Of a DNA stretch of 64,000 nucleotides, positions 41,729 through 52,418 are shown one piece after another. The stretch comes from Bacillus proteolyticus. Lineage in GTDB: Bacteria > Bacillota > Bacilli > Bacillales > Bacillaceae_G. Position 1 is the stretch's first letter, and each line of letters opens with the position of its first letter. The translations under genes and the position numbers were made by a program. The notes beneath the pieces were generated by a model, which searched no databases, had not been told where the DNA came from, and worked only from the letters and a program-made list of their open reading frames with translations. The stretch covers positions 124,001 to 188,000 of the forward strand of contig NZ_MACH01000116.1 in the NCBI RefSeq assembly GCF_001884065.1, written 5' to 3'.

Positions 41729-41760
41729 AAAATAACAACCTACTTGTAAATAGGTTGTTA
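41725..41760 (-). terminator. Terminator of the yloC-remA-gmk-rpoZ unit
   Basis: TAACAACCTA and TAGGTTGTTA form a perfect 10-bp stem with an 8-base loop, followed by seven Ts on the minus strand, 54 bases after the rpoZ stop. Confidence 0.88.
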
Positions 41761-41813
41761 CCGTTACATAGAAAATTATAAAGTCTATGTTTTAATTTGT
41801 CGAAAAGAATGTC

Positions 41814-42026
41814 TTAATCGATGATTTTGTCTTCGCTTGGTACATATTTTAATACTTCTGCATCGATTTCTTCTAATGATTTACCTACACATTTATGAGA
41901 AACAGGCTTTTCAATAACACAATTGTTCGCAAGTTGCATTTCGCGCGCACGCTTTGCAGCTACTGTTACAAGCGTATATTTAGAATCGATTTTTGTTAAT
42001 AATGAATCAATTGATGGATTTAACAT
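41814..42026 (-). CDS. rpoZ: RNA polymerase omega subunit
   Basis: A 70-residue omega subunit that promotes RNA polymerase assembly ([45 protein letters not shown]). It begins 2 bases after the gmk stop, the standard gmk-rpoZ pair. Confidence 0.96.
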   Translation of the reverse strand: MLNPSIDSLLTKIDSKYTLVTVAAKRAREMQLANNCVIEKPVSHKCVGKSLEEIDAEVLKYVPSEDKIID

Positions 42027-42028
42027 AA

Positions 42029-42923
<895 letters not shown>

Positions 42924-42990
42924 AGTTTGCGCCTCCTAGTAAGTCTATCCGATTTCTCCACCACGTATAACTTTATATATTTTTTGAAAG

Positions 42991-43866
42991 CTACTCAATA
43001 TTTTGTACTTGTTCACGAATTTTTTCAAGGTTATTTTTCATTTCTACAACATATTTTGAAATTGTTAAGTCATTTGCCTTAGAACCAATCGTATTAATTT
43101 CTCTATGCATCTCTTGCACGATGAAGTCCATTTTCCTTCCAACAGGCTCTTCAATCTGCAGTGTTTCACGAAATTGATCTAAATGACTTTGTAAACGAAC
43201 TAACTCCTCGTGAATATCACAACGCTCTGCAAACATTGCGACTTCTGTTAGCAATCTTTGTTCATCTAAATCTTGATTATGTAATTCTTTTAAGCGATTT
43301 TCTAATCGTTCACGATACTTTTGTGTAACAATTGGTGCATGTGGAATAATTGCATTTACACAATTGTGAATCTCTTGCAAACGATACGCTATATCTTTAT
43401 GTAATCGTTCTCCTTCGCCATCTCTCATCGTTTTTAACATATGAGCAGCTTGGCGAACAGCCTCATATAAACTGTTTTCAAATTGTTCATTTACATTTTC
43501 TATTTCTTCAATTGCCGTTACTTCTGGCATTCCCATTAGTTGCCCGAGTGTAATAGAATCTTGTAATTGAAATTTCCCTTTTATATCTTCCATAATGGAT
43601 TGGTACTGCTTGAGAAGCTCCCAATTCACACTTAATTTTCTTTCAACAAGCCCTTCACCTGTTATACTAATAGACACTTCAATACGTCCACGGCGAACTT
43701 GTCCTGCAATTATTTTACGAATTTTGTCTTCAAACACCATCATTTGCTTCGGAAGTCGAATACTCATTTCTAAAAAGCGATGGTTCACCGACTTCATTTC
43801 TACTGTTATTTGAAAAGTATCATTTTCTACTTTCGACCTTCCAAATCCTGTCATACTACAAATCAT
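42991..43866 (-). CDS. yloC: YicC/YloC-family endoribonuclease
   Basis: A 291-residue YicC-family protein. MICSMTGFGRS at the start, EMKSVNHRFLEMSIRLP, and the DUF1732 C-terminus (GRKMDFIVQEMHREINTIGSKAND). E. coli YicC is now known as an endoribonuclease acting with PNPase on RyhB; the role here is inferred. I use the ATG at 43866 behind GGATG. Heads the yloC-remA-gmk-rpoZ unit. Confidence 0.92.
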   Translation of the reverse strand: MICSMTGFGRSKVENDTFQITVEMKSVNHRFLEMSIRLPKQMMVFEDKIRKIIAGQVRRGRIEVSISITGEGLVERKLSVNWELLKQYQSIMEDIKGKFQLQDSITLGQLMGMPEVTAIEEIENVNEQFENSLYEAVRQAAHMLKTMRDGEGERLHKDIAYRLQEIHNCVNAIIPHAPIVTQKYRERLENRLKELHNQDLDEQRLLTEVAMFAERCDIHEELVRLQSHLDQFRETLQIEEPVGRKMDFIVQEMHREINTIGSKANDLTISKYVVEMKNNLEKIREQVQNIE

Positions 43867-43900
43867 CTTTATCACATCCAAGCCATGAAATAACTCAATG

Positions 43901-43931
43901 AAAAAGGTAATAGAGACAAGGCTCTACTACC
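43901..43931 (-). terminator. Terminator of the calcium ATPase gene
   Basis: GGTAGTAGAG and CTCTATTACC (minus strand) form a 10-bp stem with one G-U pair and a 6-base loop, followed by TTTTT, 35 bases after the ATPase stop. Confidence 0.88.
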
Positions 43932-43965
43932 TTCTGTAAATTATATCATATTTTCATATCATTGA

Positions 43966-46689
43966 CTATTTCAAGTTTAATCCCTTCTTATATAACAGTG
44001 GCTTTTTCTTTTGATCCTTTTTTCTTGTTAATAAAGATCCTACTAATAAAAAAGTCGGAATAGATGATAATCCTCCAATTAACAACCAATCTCGTGCTTG
44101 TATCGGCATTGTGCTAAAAATCGGCTGTAATGGTGGATAATATATAACTACAAGCATTAACAGTAAAGAAATAATAACCGCCCCTACCAAATATATATTT
44201 CCAAACGGGTTACGATGAAATATAGAATGTTCACTACGACAATCAAATACATGAATAAGCTGAGCAAGTACTAATGTTGCGAAGGCTACCGTTTGTGCAT
44301 ACTTTAATTCATTTGGATGCTGGTTAAATGCAATAATAAACGCTACTAATGTCACTGCTCCGATTAGAAAACCACGACTTATAATTTTCCAGGCAAGCCC
44401 TCTAGCGAACACCCCTTCTTTCGGATGGCGTGGTGTTCTCTTCATGACATCTCCTTCAGCCTTATCCAAACCTAATGCCATCGCTGGTAAACCGTCAGTA
44501 ACTAAGTTCACCCATAAAATTTGAATTGGAACCATCGGCAATGGCAGTGCAAGTAACATCGCAAATAACATAACTAAAATTTCACCAACGTTAGATGCTA
44601 GTAAATATCGAACAAACTTCCGAATATTTTCATATATGTTTCTACCTTCTTTAATCGCCGATTTAATCGTAGCAAAGTTATCATCTAACAAAACAAGTGA
44701 AGAAGCTTCTTTTGCAACATCTGTCCCTGTAATTCCCATCGCAATCCCTATATCAGCTGTTTTAATAGCTGGAGCATCGTTCACTCCATCACCTGTCATA
44801 GCTACTATATGCCCCTTATTTTGCAGCGCCTTAACGATTTTCAATTTATGCTCAGGAGACACTCGAGCGAATACATACGTATCTTCTACAATATCTTCTA
44901 ATGCCTCTACATCCATATTCGCAAGTTCTACACCTTCAACAACGCGCCCACCCGCTGGTAAAACCCCTAACTGTTCCGCAATTGCCATTGCTGTCACCTT
45001 ATGATCTCCTGTAATCATTACCGTTCTAATACCAGCTTCCTTACACTCCTTCACCGCCTGCGCCACTTCTGGTCTTGGCGGATCTATCATTCCTTGTATT
45101 CCAACAAGCATAAAATCCTGCTCTACTTCTCTTTCATGCTCAATTGAATCTGTAGCTTTTAACGGTTTAAATGCCACCGCAATCGTTCGTAAAGCTTGAC
45201 TTCCTAAACTATGAATCGCTGCCTGCACTTCTTTTCGATACATTTCACTTAAAGGCTGCTGTTTATTCCCCCATAAAATCGTTTGGCTCATTTGCAATAG
45301 AACATCTGGCGCTCCTTTTGTAATAACAAATTTTTTCCCTTCACGATCACGAACGATAACGCTCATCATTTTTCTAGTTGAATCAAAAGGAAATTCACGA
45401 ATCACTTCAAACTTTCCTTTAAGAGCTTCACGTGATATTCCCGCCTTCATTGCAGCAGCTACGAGAGCTCCCTCTGTTGGATCTCCATCTAACACATACG
45501 TCTTTTTCTTTTGAATAACATTCGCATTATTACATAAACAGCCAAATGTGAGTAGTTGATACAGTGATTTCGTCTTAGTAGGGTCAATTACTTCTTCACC
45601 TTTCATAAACGAACCCGTTGGCTCATAGCCTTGACCTGTTACTTTCCACAATTCTCCGCCTGACCACATATGTGTTACCATCATTTTGTTTTGTGTCATT
45701 GTTCCTGTTTTATCTGAGCAAATAACAGAAGCACACCCTAACGTTTCTACAGCTGGCAACTTTCGCACAATTGCTCTCTTTTTAATCATACGCTGTACAC
45801 CAAGTGATAGCGCAACTGTAACGATAGCTGGTAATCCTTCCGGAATAGCCGCAACTGCGAGCGAAACCCCAGCCAAAAACATGTGATACACTTCATTCCC
45901 CTGATATACACCAGCTAATACTACAAGAGCTGTCAAAATAAGAGCGACAATAATTAAAATTTTCCCTAGCTGTTCTAACCTTCTTTGTAATGGTGTTTCC
46001 ATTTGCTCAGCATTTTGCAACATATTTGCAATTTGGCCCATAGCTGTATTCATTCCTGTCGCTATGACTACCCCTGTTCCAGCACCTCTCGTTATCATCG
46101 TCCCCATAAATGCCATGTTTTTTTGATCACCAATTGAAACATCTTGGCCTTGTAATGCTTCTACCTTCTTTTGTACCGGTACTGATTCCCCTGTAAGAGC
46201 AGACTCTTCGATATATAAACTCGAAGATTCCACAAGACGAACATCCGCGCCAATACGATCACCACTAGAAAACTTGATAATATCACCTAAGACAAGCGCT
46301 TTAGACGGTGCTTTTATCCACTTTCCATTTCTTAGTACCGTAACTTGAGGAGCTGCCAACTCTTTTAAAGCTTCCAACGATTTTTCAGCTTTCCTTTCTT
46401 GAAAGAAACCGAGGATACCATTGATAATAACGATTGCAACAATTGCAATTGAATCGATATATTCTCCTAAAAAAGCTGAAATAATTGTTGCACCAAATAA
46501 AACAAGTACCATAAAATCTTTAAATTGCGCTAAAAACACCATAAGTGCAGAAGGCCGCTTTGCTTCTTGCAATTCATTTGTACCAAATTTCCTTAATCGC
46601 CCCTCTGCTTCTTGCTCTGTAAGACCTACCTCCACATTCGTATTCGTTCTTTCCTCCACTTCATGTGCTCGCATTTCATACCAATTCAT
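43966..46689 (-). CDS. yloB: Calcium-transporting P-type ATPase (YloB-like)
   Basis: A 907-residue type IIA P-type ATPase, similar to B. subtilis YloB, a calcium pump expressed during sporulation. N-terminal cation ATPase domain, TGES actuator motif ([12 protein letters not shown]), phosphorylated Asp in [12 protein letters not shown] (near 330), [12 protein letters not shown], and [21 protein letters not shown] split hinge; PEGLPA in transmembrane helix 4 is the calcium site. About ten membrane segments. Divergent from rqcH. Confidence 0.93.
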   Translation of the reverse strand: MNWYEMRAHEVEERTNTNVEVGLTEQEAEGRLRKFGTNELQEAKRPSALMVFLAQFKDFMVLVLFGATIISAFLGEYIDSIAIVAIVIINGILGFFQERKAEKSLEALKELAAPQVTVLRNGKWIKAPSKALVLGDIIKFSSGDRIGADVRLVESSSLYIEESALTGESVPVQKKVEALQGQDVSIGDQKNMAFMGTMITRGAGTGVVIATGMNTAMGQIANMLQNAEQMETPLQRRLEQLGKILIIVALILTALVVLAGVYQGNEVYHMFLAGVSLAVAAIPEGLPAIVTVALSLGVQRMIKKRAIVRKLPAVETLGCASVICSDKTGTMTQNKMMVTHMWSGGELWKVTGQGYEPTGSFMKGEEVIDPTKTKSLYQLLTFGCLCNNANVIQKKKTYVLDGDPTEGALVAAAMKAGISREALKGKFEVIREFPFDSTRKMMSVIVRDREGKKFVITKGAPDVLLQMSQTILWGNKQQPLSEMYRKEVQAAIHSLGSQALRTIAVAFKPLKATDSIEHEREVEQDFMLVGIQGMIDPPRPEVAQAVKECKEAGIRTVMITGDHKVTAMAIAEQLGVLPAGGRVVEGVELANMDVEALEDIVEDTYVFARVSPEHKLKIVKALQNKGHIVAMTGDGVNDAPAIKTADIGIAMGITGTDVAKEASSLVLLDDNFATIKSAIKEGRNIYENIRKFVRYLLASNVGEILVMLFAMLLALPLPMVPIQILWVNLVTDGLPAMALGLDKAEGDVMKRTPRHPKEGVFARGLAWKIISRGFLIGAVTLVAFIIAFNQHPNELKYAQTVAFATLVLAQLIHVFDCRSEHSIFHRNPFGNIYLVGAVIISLLLMLVVIYYPPLQPIFSTMPIQARDWLLIGGLSSIPTFLLVGSLLTRKKDQKKKPLLYKKGLNLK

Positions 46690-46741
46690 CTTGCCATCGA
46701 CCTCCTGATTCCAGACATACTCTAATGAAAGCTTATTCAGC

Positions 46742-46764
46742 CTCGTCCAAAAAAATGCTATAAT
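46742..46764 (+). promoter_or_regulatory. Extended -10 promoter of rqcH
   Basis: TATAAT (46759-46764) is a perfect -10 hexamer with TG two bases ahead (extended -10); a weak -35 (TTCAGC) overlaps the start of this segment. It lies 31 bases before the rqcH start. Confidence 0.6.
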
Positions 46765-46794
46765 TAACTTTTAGTTAGAAAGGAGTGTTCATTT

Positions 46795-48504
46795 ATGGCA
46801 TTCGATGGATTATTTACAAGAGCGATTACACATGAAATTGCAAATTCTCTTTACACGGGAAGAATTTCCAAAATATATCAACCTTCAAAATACGAGATTT
46901 TATTACATATTCGCGCAAACGGAAAGAATCAAAAACTGATTCTTTCCGCTCATCCGACATATGCACGTTTACACTTAACAAACCAAAATTACGATTCACC
47001 TGCACTTCCACCAATGTTTTGTATGCTTCTCCGCAAGCATTTAGAAGGTGGTTTCATTGAAAAGATTGAACAAATTGATTTAGAGCGCATTATTCAAATT
47101 ACAGTCCGCAGCAGAAATGAAATTGGTGATGAATCGCTAAAGACATTAGTAATTGAAATCATGGGACGACATAGTAACATCATTTTAGTAGACACAAAAA
47201 CAAACAATATTTTAGATAGCTTAAAACACGTTTCTTTAGCAGTAAACCGACATCGAACTGTATACGCTGGAGCTGAATATATTGCACCACCAGCACAACA
47301 TAAAATTAACCCGCTTCAGATTGAAACAGATGATGAATTTATTAGACCGCTAGACTTTCTATCTGGAAACATGGATAAACAGCTTGTCGGCACCTTTACG
47401 GGAATATCACCGTTATTCGCAAAAGAAGTAGTGAAAAAAGCAAGTATGGTAAATGAAAAAGCATTATCTGAAGCATTTTTCTCCATACAGAAGCCATTAC
47501 TAACTCATACATATTCACCAACAATGAGTACTGCAAACGGGAAAGAATTCTTTTATCTTTTCCCTCTTACGCACTTGCAAGGAAAAGAAAAAACATTCTC
47601 ATCAGTAAGCGAATTGTTAGATCGCTTCTTCTTCGGTAAAGCAGAGCGTGATCGTGTAAAACAACAGGCGCATGATTTAGAGCGCTTTATGCAAAACGAA
47701 AAAAATAAAAACGAGAAAAAACTCATTAAACTAGAAAAAACATTACAGGATGCCGGGAAAGCAGATAAATACCAACTTTTCGGAGAGCTACTTACAGCCA
47801 ATATGTATGCTTTGAAAAAAGGTGACAAAGATATTGAAGTCGTTAACTATTACGACGAAAATGGTGGGACTGTAAAAATCACATTAGATCCTTTAAAAAC
47901 ACCATCCGACAATGCACAACGCTATTTCCAAAAATATCAAAAAGCAAAAAATTCAGTTGTTGTTGTAGAAGAACAAATCGAAAAAACAAATGAAGAAATT
48001 CTTTATTTTGATAGCTTACTTCAACAAATGGAAGCTGCTTCTTCAAAAGACATCGAAGAAATTCGCGAGGAATTAGCCGAAGAAGGTTATATGCGCAATC
48101 GCAAAGCAAAAAATGCTAAGAAGAAACCAACTAAACCGGTATTGGACAAATATTTAGCTAGTGATGGCACAGAAATTTTCGTCGGCAAAAATAATAAACA
48201 AAATGATTATTTAACAACGAAATTTGCCCGTCGTGATGAAATTTGGTTACATACGAAAGACATACCTGGCTCTCACGTTGTCATTCGTTCTTTGGAACCG
48301 GCTGAAGAAACTGTACTAGAGGCTGCAAAAATCGCCGCTTATTACAGTAAAGCAAAAGAGTCTAGCTCTGTACCCGTTGATTTCACGAAAATACGTCATG
48401 TGAAAAAACCGAGTGGTGCAAAACTTGGCTTTGTTACATATGACAATCAGCAAACTGTATATGTAACACCGGATGCTGATACTGTAATGAAATTAAAAGC
48501 ATAA
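46795..48504 (+). CDS. rqcH: Rqc2-homologue RqcH, NFACT family (fibronectin-binding-like)
   Basis: A 569-residue NEMF/NFACT protein. RqcH binds stalled 50S-peptidyl-tRNA and adds alanine tails that target nascent chains to ClpXP. NFACT-N ([15 protein letters not shown]), helical middle and coiled coil (about 290-440), and NFACT-R with [19 protein letters not shown]. Older annotation calls it fibronectin-binding protein FbpA/YloA. Start ATG at 46795 behind AAAGGAG. Confidence 0.94.
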   Translation: MAFDGLFTRAITHEIANSLYTGRISKIYQPSKYEILLHIRANGKNQKLILSAHPTYARLHLTNQNYDSPALPPMFCMLLRKHLEGGFIEKIEQIDLERIIQITVRSRNEIGDESLKTLVIEIMGRHSNIILVDTKTNNILDSLKHVSLAVNRHRTVYAGAEYIAPPAQHKINPLQIETDDEFIRPLDFLSGNMDKQLVGTFTGISPLFAKEVVKKASMVNEKALSEAFFSIQKPLLTHTYSPTMSTANGKEFFYLFPLTHLQGKEKTFSSVSELLDRFFFGKAERDRVKQQAHDLERFMQNEKNKNEKKLIKLEKTLQDAGKADKYQLFGELLTANMYALKKGDKDIEVVNYYDENGGTVKITLDPLKTPSDNAQRYFQKYQKAKNSVVVVEEQIEKTNEEILYFDSLLQQMEAASSKDIEEIREELAEEGYMRNRKAKNAKKKPTKPVLDKYLASDGTEIFVGKNNKQNDYLTTKFARRDEIWLHTKDIPGSHVVIRSLEPAEETVLEAAKIAAYYSKAKESSSVPVDFTKIRHVKKPSGAKLGFVTYDNQQTVYVTPDADTVMKLKA

Positions 48505-48508
48505 ATAT

Positions 48509-48544
48509 AAAAAAATGCGTCGCTTGCAAGCGACGCATTTTTTA
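48509..48544 (+). terminator. Terminator of rqcH
   Basis: AAAATGCGTCGCTT and AAGCGACGCATTTT form a perfect 14-bp stem with a 2-base centre, then T-rich sequence, 5 bases after the stop. Confidence 0.92.
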
Positions 48545-48608
48545 TATGGTTTCAATTCCGTTCATATATCCATTCACTAATTCATAACATCTTTCTTCCC
48601 TTCAATAT

Positions 48609-48631
48609 TGTCAAAAAAATTGACAGTGTCA
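48609..48631. promoter_or_regulatory. Overlapping palindromes at a promoter
   Basis: TGTCAA-N5-TTGACA (48609-48625) and TGACAGTGTCA (48621-48631, perfect 11-bp palindrome) overlap each other and the -35 box of the promoter at 48620. They look like a repressor site. I cannot name the regulator. Confidence 0.45.
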
Positions 48632-48648
48632 TTTCACATCTGTATAAA
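48620..48648 (+). promoter_or_regulatory. Strong sigma-A promoter ahead of the aminopeptidase gene
   Basis: TTGACA (48620-48625) and TATAAA (48643-48648) are 17 bases apart. It is close to consensus and points towards the repeat copy C and the M24 peptidase gene, leaving a leader of about 215 bases. Confidence 0.65.
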
Positions 48649-48665
48649 TTTTTTGACAGTATGTA

Positions 48666-48763
48666 TATAAAGTGCACCTCCAATCAATATTTTTTCATCC
48701 CCCCACTGATTATTGAAGTAATCTTGATTTTATGAACAAACCGCCTCCCACAAATAGCGGGCT
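48666..48763. repeat. Degenerate bcr-type repeat, copy C
   Basis: TATAAAGTG at the left, a CCCCCCACTGATTATT core and CTCCCACAAATAGCGGG at the right match the repeat copies at 25.5 and 31.2 kb, but the central ~65 bp are missing. It lies in the 367-base gap between rqcH and the peptidase gene, downstream of a strong promoter. Confidence 0.55.
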
Positions 48764-48871
48764 AATTTTTTATCTCCCCTAAAACATATGTAGTTCCTAC
48801 TATCTTTTCTTCAAATATACATTTTGGCACGCTATTTGCTTTATTCAATACTGTGAATAGGGGGAATTAAC

Positions 48872-49942
48872 ATGACTTTAAAAATTAATAAAATCCAAAA
48901 TCAACTACAAAACTATGAAATTGACGGATTACTTATTACAAAAAAAGAAAATCGCCAATATGCAACAGGCTTTACAGGTAGCGCTGGCGTCGTCTTAATC
49001 TCTGCAGATCAAGCGGTTTTCATAACTGATTTTCGCTATGTAGATCAAGCGAAATCACAAATAAAAGACGCGGAAATCATTATGCATAAAGGGAATTTGG
49101 AAGAAGAAGTTGCAAATCAAGTATCGAGATTAAACATTCAAAAACTCGGAATTGAAGAAAACAACATGACATTGCAACAATATAAAAACTTACAAAAATA
49201 TGTACATGCGGAAATGATTCAAGTGTGCGAAATCATCGAAAATATTCGTATTATTAAAGACACGCCTGAAATAGAAACAATGAAAATCGCTGCTAATATC
49301 GCTGATGAAGCATTTCACCACATCATTACGTTTCTAAAACCGGGAATAAGTGAAAATGATGTTCGAGATGAGTTAGAATTTTTCATGCGAAAAAAAGGAG
49401 CTACCTCCTCATCATTTCAAATTATTGTAGCTTCTGGCATTCGTTCTTCACTTCCTCATGGAGTTGCATCAAATAAAATAATCGAACGAGGCGATATCGT
49501 TACATTAGACTTCGGTGCACTTTACGACGGATATTGTTCCGATATAACACGCACTGTAGCAATCGGGGAACCATCAGAAGAATTCAAAAAGATATACAAT
49601 GTTGTACTTGAAGCATTAAAACGTGGAACTGAAGCAATTAAACCTGGAGAAACTGCGAAAAGTATCGATGATATAACAAGAGATTACATTACAGAGCATG
49701 GATACGGTCAATATTTCGGCCACTCTACCGGGCATGGTCTTGGTTTAGAAATACATGAACCTCTTCGCCTATCCCAAGAAAGTAAGGCTACTTTAGAAGA
49801 AGGTATGGTTGTTACGGTTGAGCCGGGTATTTACATACCGAACTGGGGCGGTTGTAGAATTGAAGATGATATCGTCATTACAAAAGACGGATATGAAGTT
49901 ATTACAAAGTCAAATAGAGAACTAATTGTTATTCCTTGTTAA
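48872..49942 (+). CDS. M24-family Xaa-Pro aminopeptidase/dipeptidase
   Basis: A 356-residue metallopeptidase that releases residues from peptides with proline in second position. N-terminal creatinase-like domain (about 1-125), catalytic pita-bread domain with metal ligands in TLDFGALYDGYCSDITRTV (two Asp), HSTGHGLGLEIHE (His), TVEPGIYIP (Glu) and CRIEDDI (Glu). Similar to PepQ/YqhT-type enzymes; the exact name is uncertain and cereus-group genomes carry several. Start ATG behind AGGGGG. Confidence 0.9.
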   Translation: MTLKINKIQNQLQNYEIDGLLITKKENRQYATGFTGSAGVVLISADQAVFITDFRYVDQAKSQIKDAEIIMHKGNLEEEVANQVSRLNIQKLGIEENNMTLQQYKNLQKYVHAEMIQVCEIIENIRIIKDTPEIETMKIAANIADEAFHHIITFLKPGISENDVRDELEFFMRKKGATSSSFQIIVASGIRSSLPHGVASNKIIERGDIVTLDFGALYDGYCSDITRTVAIGEPSEEFKKIYNVVLEALKRGTEAIKPGETAKSIDDITRDYITEHGYGQYFGHSTGHGLGLEIHEPLRLSQESKATLEEGMVVTVEPGIYIPNWGGCRIEDDIVITKDGYEVITKSNRELIVIPC

Positions 49943-50026
49943 AAGCATGGCCTTTTTTAAAAGGAGTTTTTCTCTACACATAGAATTCTTTCTCTGGAGT
50001 CATCGTTTAAAGAGGGGGAATTTTAA

Positions 50027-50551
50027 TTGAATTTTGTAATTGATAAAATAGATGGTTTACAAGTTGAATTTTCAAAACTTGTTTCCATGATGAATTACGC
50101 TCGTTACACAACGATGCAAGCGGTGGAAGGTTTAACAATTGAAGAACTTGATTATTTATATGATGATGAAGCAAATTCAATTGGCATGTTATTGTACCAT
50201 ATGGCCGCTATTGAATTTTACTACCAAATTCATACCTTTGAAGATCGTGAACCGACAGATGCTGAATTAGAACGTTGGTTACCTGCTGTTGAGTTAGGGA
50301 ATCTTGGACGTGAGAAAATAAAAGGAAACTCCATTGAATTTTACATCAATACATTACAAGAAGTACGTTCCAAAACGATTGAAACTTTTCAATCGTTACC
50401 TGACGAATGGCTATTTAAAACGACAGACTTTTGGCATGACAAACCAGCAAATAACTACTTTAAGTGGTTTCACGTATTTGAAGATGAGATCAACCATCGC
50501 GGACAAATTCGTTTAATTAAAAAGATGCAAAAAGCTCATTCAGTAAAGTAA
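50027..50551 (+). CDS. DinB/YfiT-family protein
   Basis: A 174-residue four-helix protein of the DinB superfamily, whose members bind a metal through three histidines and include bacillithiol-dependent enzymes. Candidate ligands are His in LLYHMAAIEFYY and the two in WFHVFEDEINHRGQIRLI. I read a TTG start at 50027, 9 bases after AGAGGGGG. The substrate cannot be told from the sequence. Confidence 0.82.
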   Translation: MNFVIDKIDGLQVEFSKLVSMMNYARYTTMQAVEGLTIEELDYLYDDEANSIGMLLYHMAAIEFYYQIHTFEDREPTDAELERWLPAVELGNLGREKIKGNSIEFYINTLQEVRSKTIETFQSLPDEWLFKTTDFWHDKPANNYFKWFHVFEDEINHRGQIRLIKKMQKAHSVK

Positions 50552-50582
50552 GAAAATGCCACCGAATAAGGTGGCATTTTCT
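50551..50582. terminator. Bidirectional terminator
   Basis: AGAAAATGCCACC and GGTGGCATTTTCT form a perfect 13-bp stem with a 6-base loop. It serves the DinB-like gene (plus) and the convergent membrane-protein gene ending at 50584 (minus). Confidence 0.9.
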
Positions 50583-50583
50583 T

Positions 50584-50952
50584 TTATTCATTAACGAATA
50601 ACTTTTCGTTTACTTTTTTAGCGACTACCGCTACCGAAATTAAAATGCATATTAAATATAGCAATTTCGCAATAAATAACCACCCTTGAAACATTACAAT
50701 TCCATCTATTATCTCATTTCCTTTCAATAACAAAAACGGAATCGTGCTAATTATAATAACAAACTCGATACTGAAAACAATTTTCTTTTTTCGACTATAT
50801 GCTTTCCATTCATCCCAGCGATACATAGGAGCAAAAATCAATACTCCTATACATAATATAACTGGTACCCATTCACTTTTAAGAAATTGCCCTGAAATAA
50901 CTGATAATAGTAAACAAACGAGCACACCATAATACCCTATTTTCTCTCTCAT
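50584..50952 (-). CDS. Small membrane protein, paralogue 1
   Basis: A 122-residue protein with four hydrophobic segments (about 8-27, 31-45, 60-77 and 90-110). I do not recognise the family. Its first half is clearly similar to the next gene: both have a (K/E)KIG(Y/F) start, a FxxxEWV segment and a WD(E/D)xKxYS(R/K)K motif. The two probably arose by tandem duplication and form a unit. ATG at 50952. Confidence 0.75.
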   Translation of the reverse strand: MREKIGYYGVLVCLLLSVISGQFLKSEWVPVILCIGVLIFAPMYRWDEWKAYSRKKKIVFSIEFVIIISTIPFLLLKGNEIIDGIVMFQGWLFIAKLLYLICILISVAVVAKKVNEKLFVNE

Positions 50953-50967
50953 TCGTACTCCCCCATT

Positions 50968-51333
50968 CTACTTCGCCTTTAATATGTAACTTGCTATGCT
51001 TATAACAATTCTTAGAAAAATAACAACTACAAGTACAATATAAAGACCTTTTGCAGAAGACATCCATTCTTGAAAAATAGACATTTTCTCCATTTGTTTC
51101 TGCCCTTCTATTAAAATAAACCCTACGAAAAATGAGCAAACAACAGTGATACCTATCATAATTCCGATACTTTTCTTGCTATATTGTTTCATATCATCCC
51201 AGTTATATAACAGTACAAAAACAAACCCGAAAACAGGTATGATACTTACCCATTCATTGTTTGTAAATTGACTTAAAATGATTAATAGACTGCAAGATAT
51301 GATGAATCCCCAAAATCCAATTTTTTTGTGCAT
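50968..51333 (-). CDS. Small membrane protein, paralogue 2
   Basis: A 121-residue integral membrane protein with four hydrophobic segments, 15 bases upstream of its paralogue. NNEWVSIIP, YNWDDMKQYSKKS and IFQEWMSSAKGLY match EWVPVIL, YRWDEWKAYSRKK and MFQGWLFIAKLLY of the neighbour. No function is evident. Start ATG at 51333 behind GGAGGGG. Confidence 0.75.
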   Translation of the reverse strand: MHKKIGFWGFIISCSLLIILSQFTNNEWVSIIPVFGFVFVLLYNWDDMKQYSKKSIGIMIGITVVCSFFVGFILIEGQKQMEKMSIFQEWMSSAKGLYIVLVVVIFLRIVISIASYILKAK

Positions 51334-51483
51334 AGCCCCTCCTTAAATTCCATTTTCAGGATTAATTGTATTGTAACATCCATTTCTTATTCTTACCATT
51401 ACAGTACATGAAATTTTTCTACACTCACATACTTTCACTGCTTTCATACAGTAAACTACACAAATGCCTAGGATGTGAATGTT

Positions 51484-51696
51484 ATGGGAGTTGAATTAAC
51501 GCTGTTGCACGCTCTCTATATTCTTTGTTTACTCACTATTATTACCTTTTTTATTCTCCGGAAAGATACGACGATTATTTGTATCGTTTTTATCTTTTTA
51601 TTAGCATTAACCGCTAAAAGTTCTATCCCTCTTGCTATTAGCGGTATTTTTCAAAGTTTCATTTACGCCATTACTGAGCTATTACCAACAATATAG
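51484..51696 (+). pseudogene. 5' remnant of a membrane transporter gene
   Basis: 70 codons, start ATG at 51484 behind AGGATG, with three hydrophobic segments (LLHALYILCLLTIITFFIL, IICIVFIFLLALTA, LAISGIFQSFIYAITELL). The frame ends abruptly at TAG after ELLPTI. Together with the remnant at 53278-54194 it looks like the beginning of a polytopic transporter of roughly 450 residues whose middle (about 100 residues) is missing and is replaced by unrelated genes. The family name is not certain. Confidence 0.7.
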
Positions 51697-51862
51697 ATAA
51701 TCCTCTAACAAAGATCATAACGAACTAGTGAAGCTACAGACCGTACCATGGGTGGGCGACCTATATATATGTCGGTCTGATAGATGAAAAAAACACACCA
51801 CATTTTTAAAACTTTTTCAGGCACAAGGCGTGTTGCTGAGAACGATTCTAACGAAATTAACT

Positions 51863-51890
51863 TTTACTTGATAGGGGGGTACCCTATAAT
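51863..51890 (+). promoter_or_regulatory. Candidate promoter with internal dyad
   Basis: TTTACT (51863-51868) and TATAAT (51885-51890) are 16 bases apart. A dyad ATAGGG-N5-CCCTAT (51871-51887) fills the spacer and overlaps the -10 box, as an operator would. It precedes the unknown gene at 51970. Confidence 0.45.
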
Positions 51891-51893
51891 TAA

Positions 51894-51913
51894 ACTAACG
51901 GGCAGGTTACTTG
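51894..51913. repeat. Short repeat AACTAACGGG, left copy
   Basis: AACTAACGGGCAGGTTACTT is similar to AACTAACGGGGGCTTTACTT at 52419-52438; 17 of 20 bases match without gaps. The pair flanks the unknown gene at 51970-52404. Confidence 0.5.
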
Positions 51914-51969
51914 AAAAAGGAAACATCTCCAGTCTAATTTTATAATCATAAAAAAGGGGTGATTGGTCT

Positions 51970-52404
51970 TTGAAAAACATTTCGAAAAAACAGGAAATAT
52001 TACTCGATGAAGAAATTGATGAACAAGAGTTTGTTAGCATAATCAATAGCATTTACAAGCAAGAGTGTTATATCTATGCGATTATTCCTGAATATGAACA
52101 AGACCTATTAAATGAACTTTCAAATGACTTTATTGAAGTTAATAAATTCCCGTTACCACGTACTTTTCCAAGGGAAATGGGTTATATGGGTTATTTAAAA
52201 GACAGTCAAAAACGATATATCTATGAATTTTATTTACGGTCAACTACAATGGATTATCTGATATTTTCCGAGACCGATGTATCGGAACAATTAAGTAAAT
52301 TAACCAAAAAGAATTTGGACATTTACAAAATGCTTCAATTAAATAAGGTTCCTCATATAACCATTGGTCCCGATGGTCAATGGTTAAATATAGTTGAGTA
52401 TTGA
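51970..52404 (+). CDS. Protein of unknown function in the inserted segment
   Basis: 144 residues, acidic at the N-terminus (ILLDEEIDEQEFVSIINSIY), soluble, no signal or membrane segment. I do not recognise the family. I read a TTG start at 51970 after AAAGGGGTG. Its size and isolation recall immunity or antitoxin proteins, but nothing in the sequence proves this. It is flanked by two related short repeats beginning AACTAACGGG (51894 and 52419). Confidence 0.6.
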   Translation: MKNISKKQEILLDEEIDEQEFVSIINSIYKQECYIYAIIPEYEQDLLNELSNDFIEVNKFPLPRTFPREMGYMGYLKDSQKRYIYEFYLRSTTMDYLIFSETDVSEQLSKLTKKNLDIYKMLQLNKVPHITIGPDGQWLNIVEY

Positions 52405-52418
52405 GTAATTTCTTTTTC

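Noticed and set aside
51721-51785. Insertion sequence end around AGACCG and CGGTCT
   Set aside because: A short dyad is present (and an inner CGAC/GTCG dyad around TATATATA), but there is no transposase, no matching second end and no target duplication that I could find.
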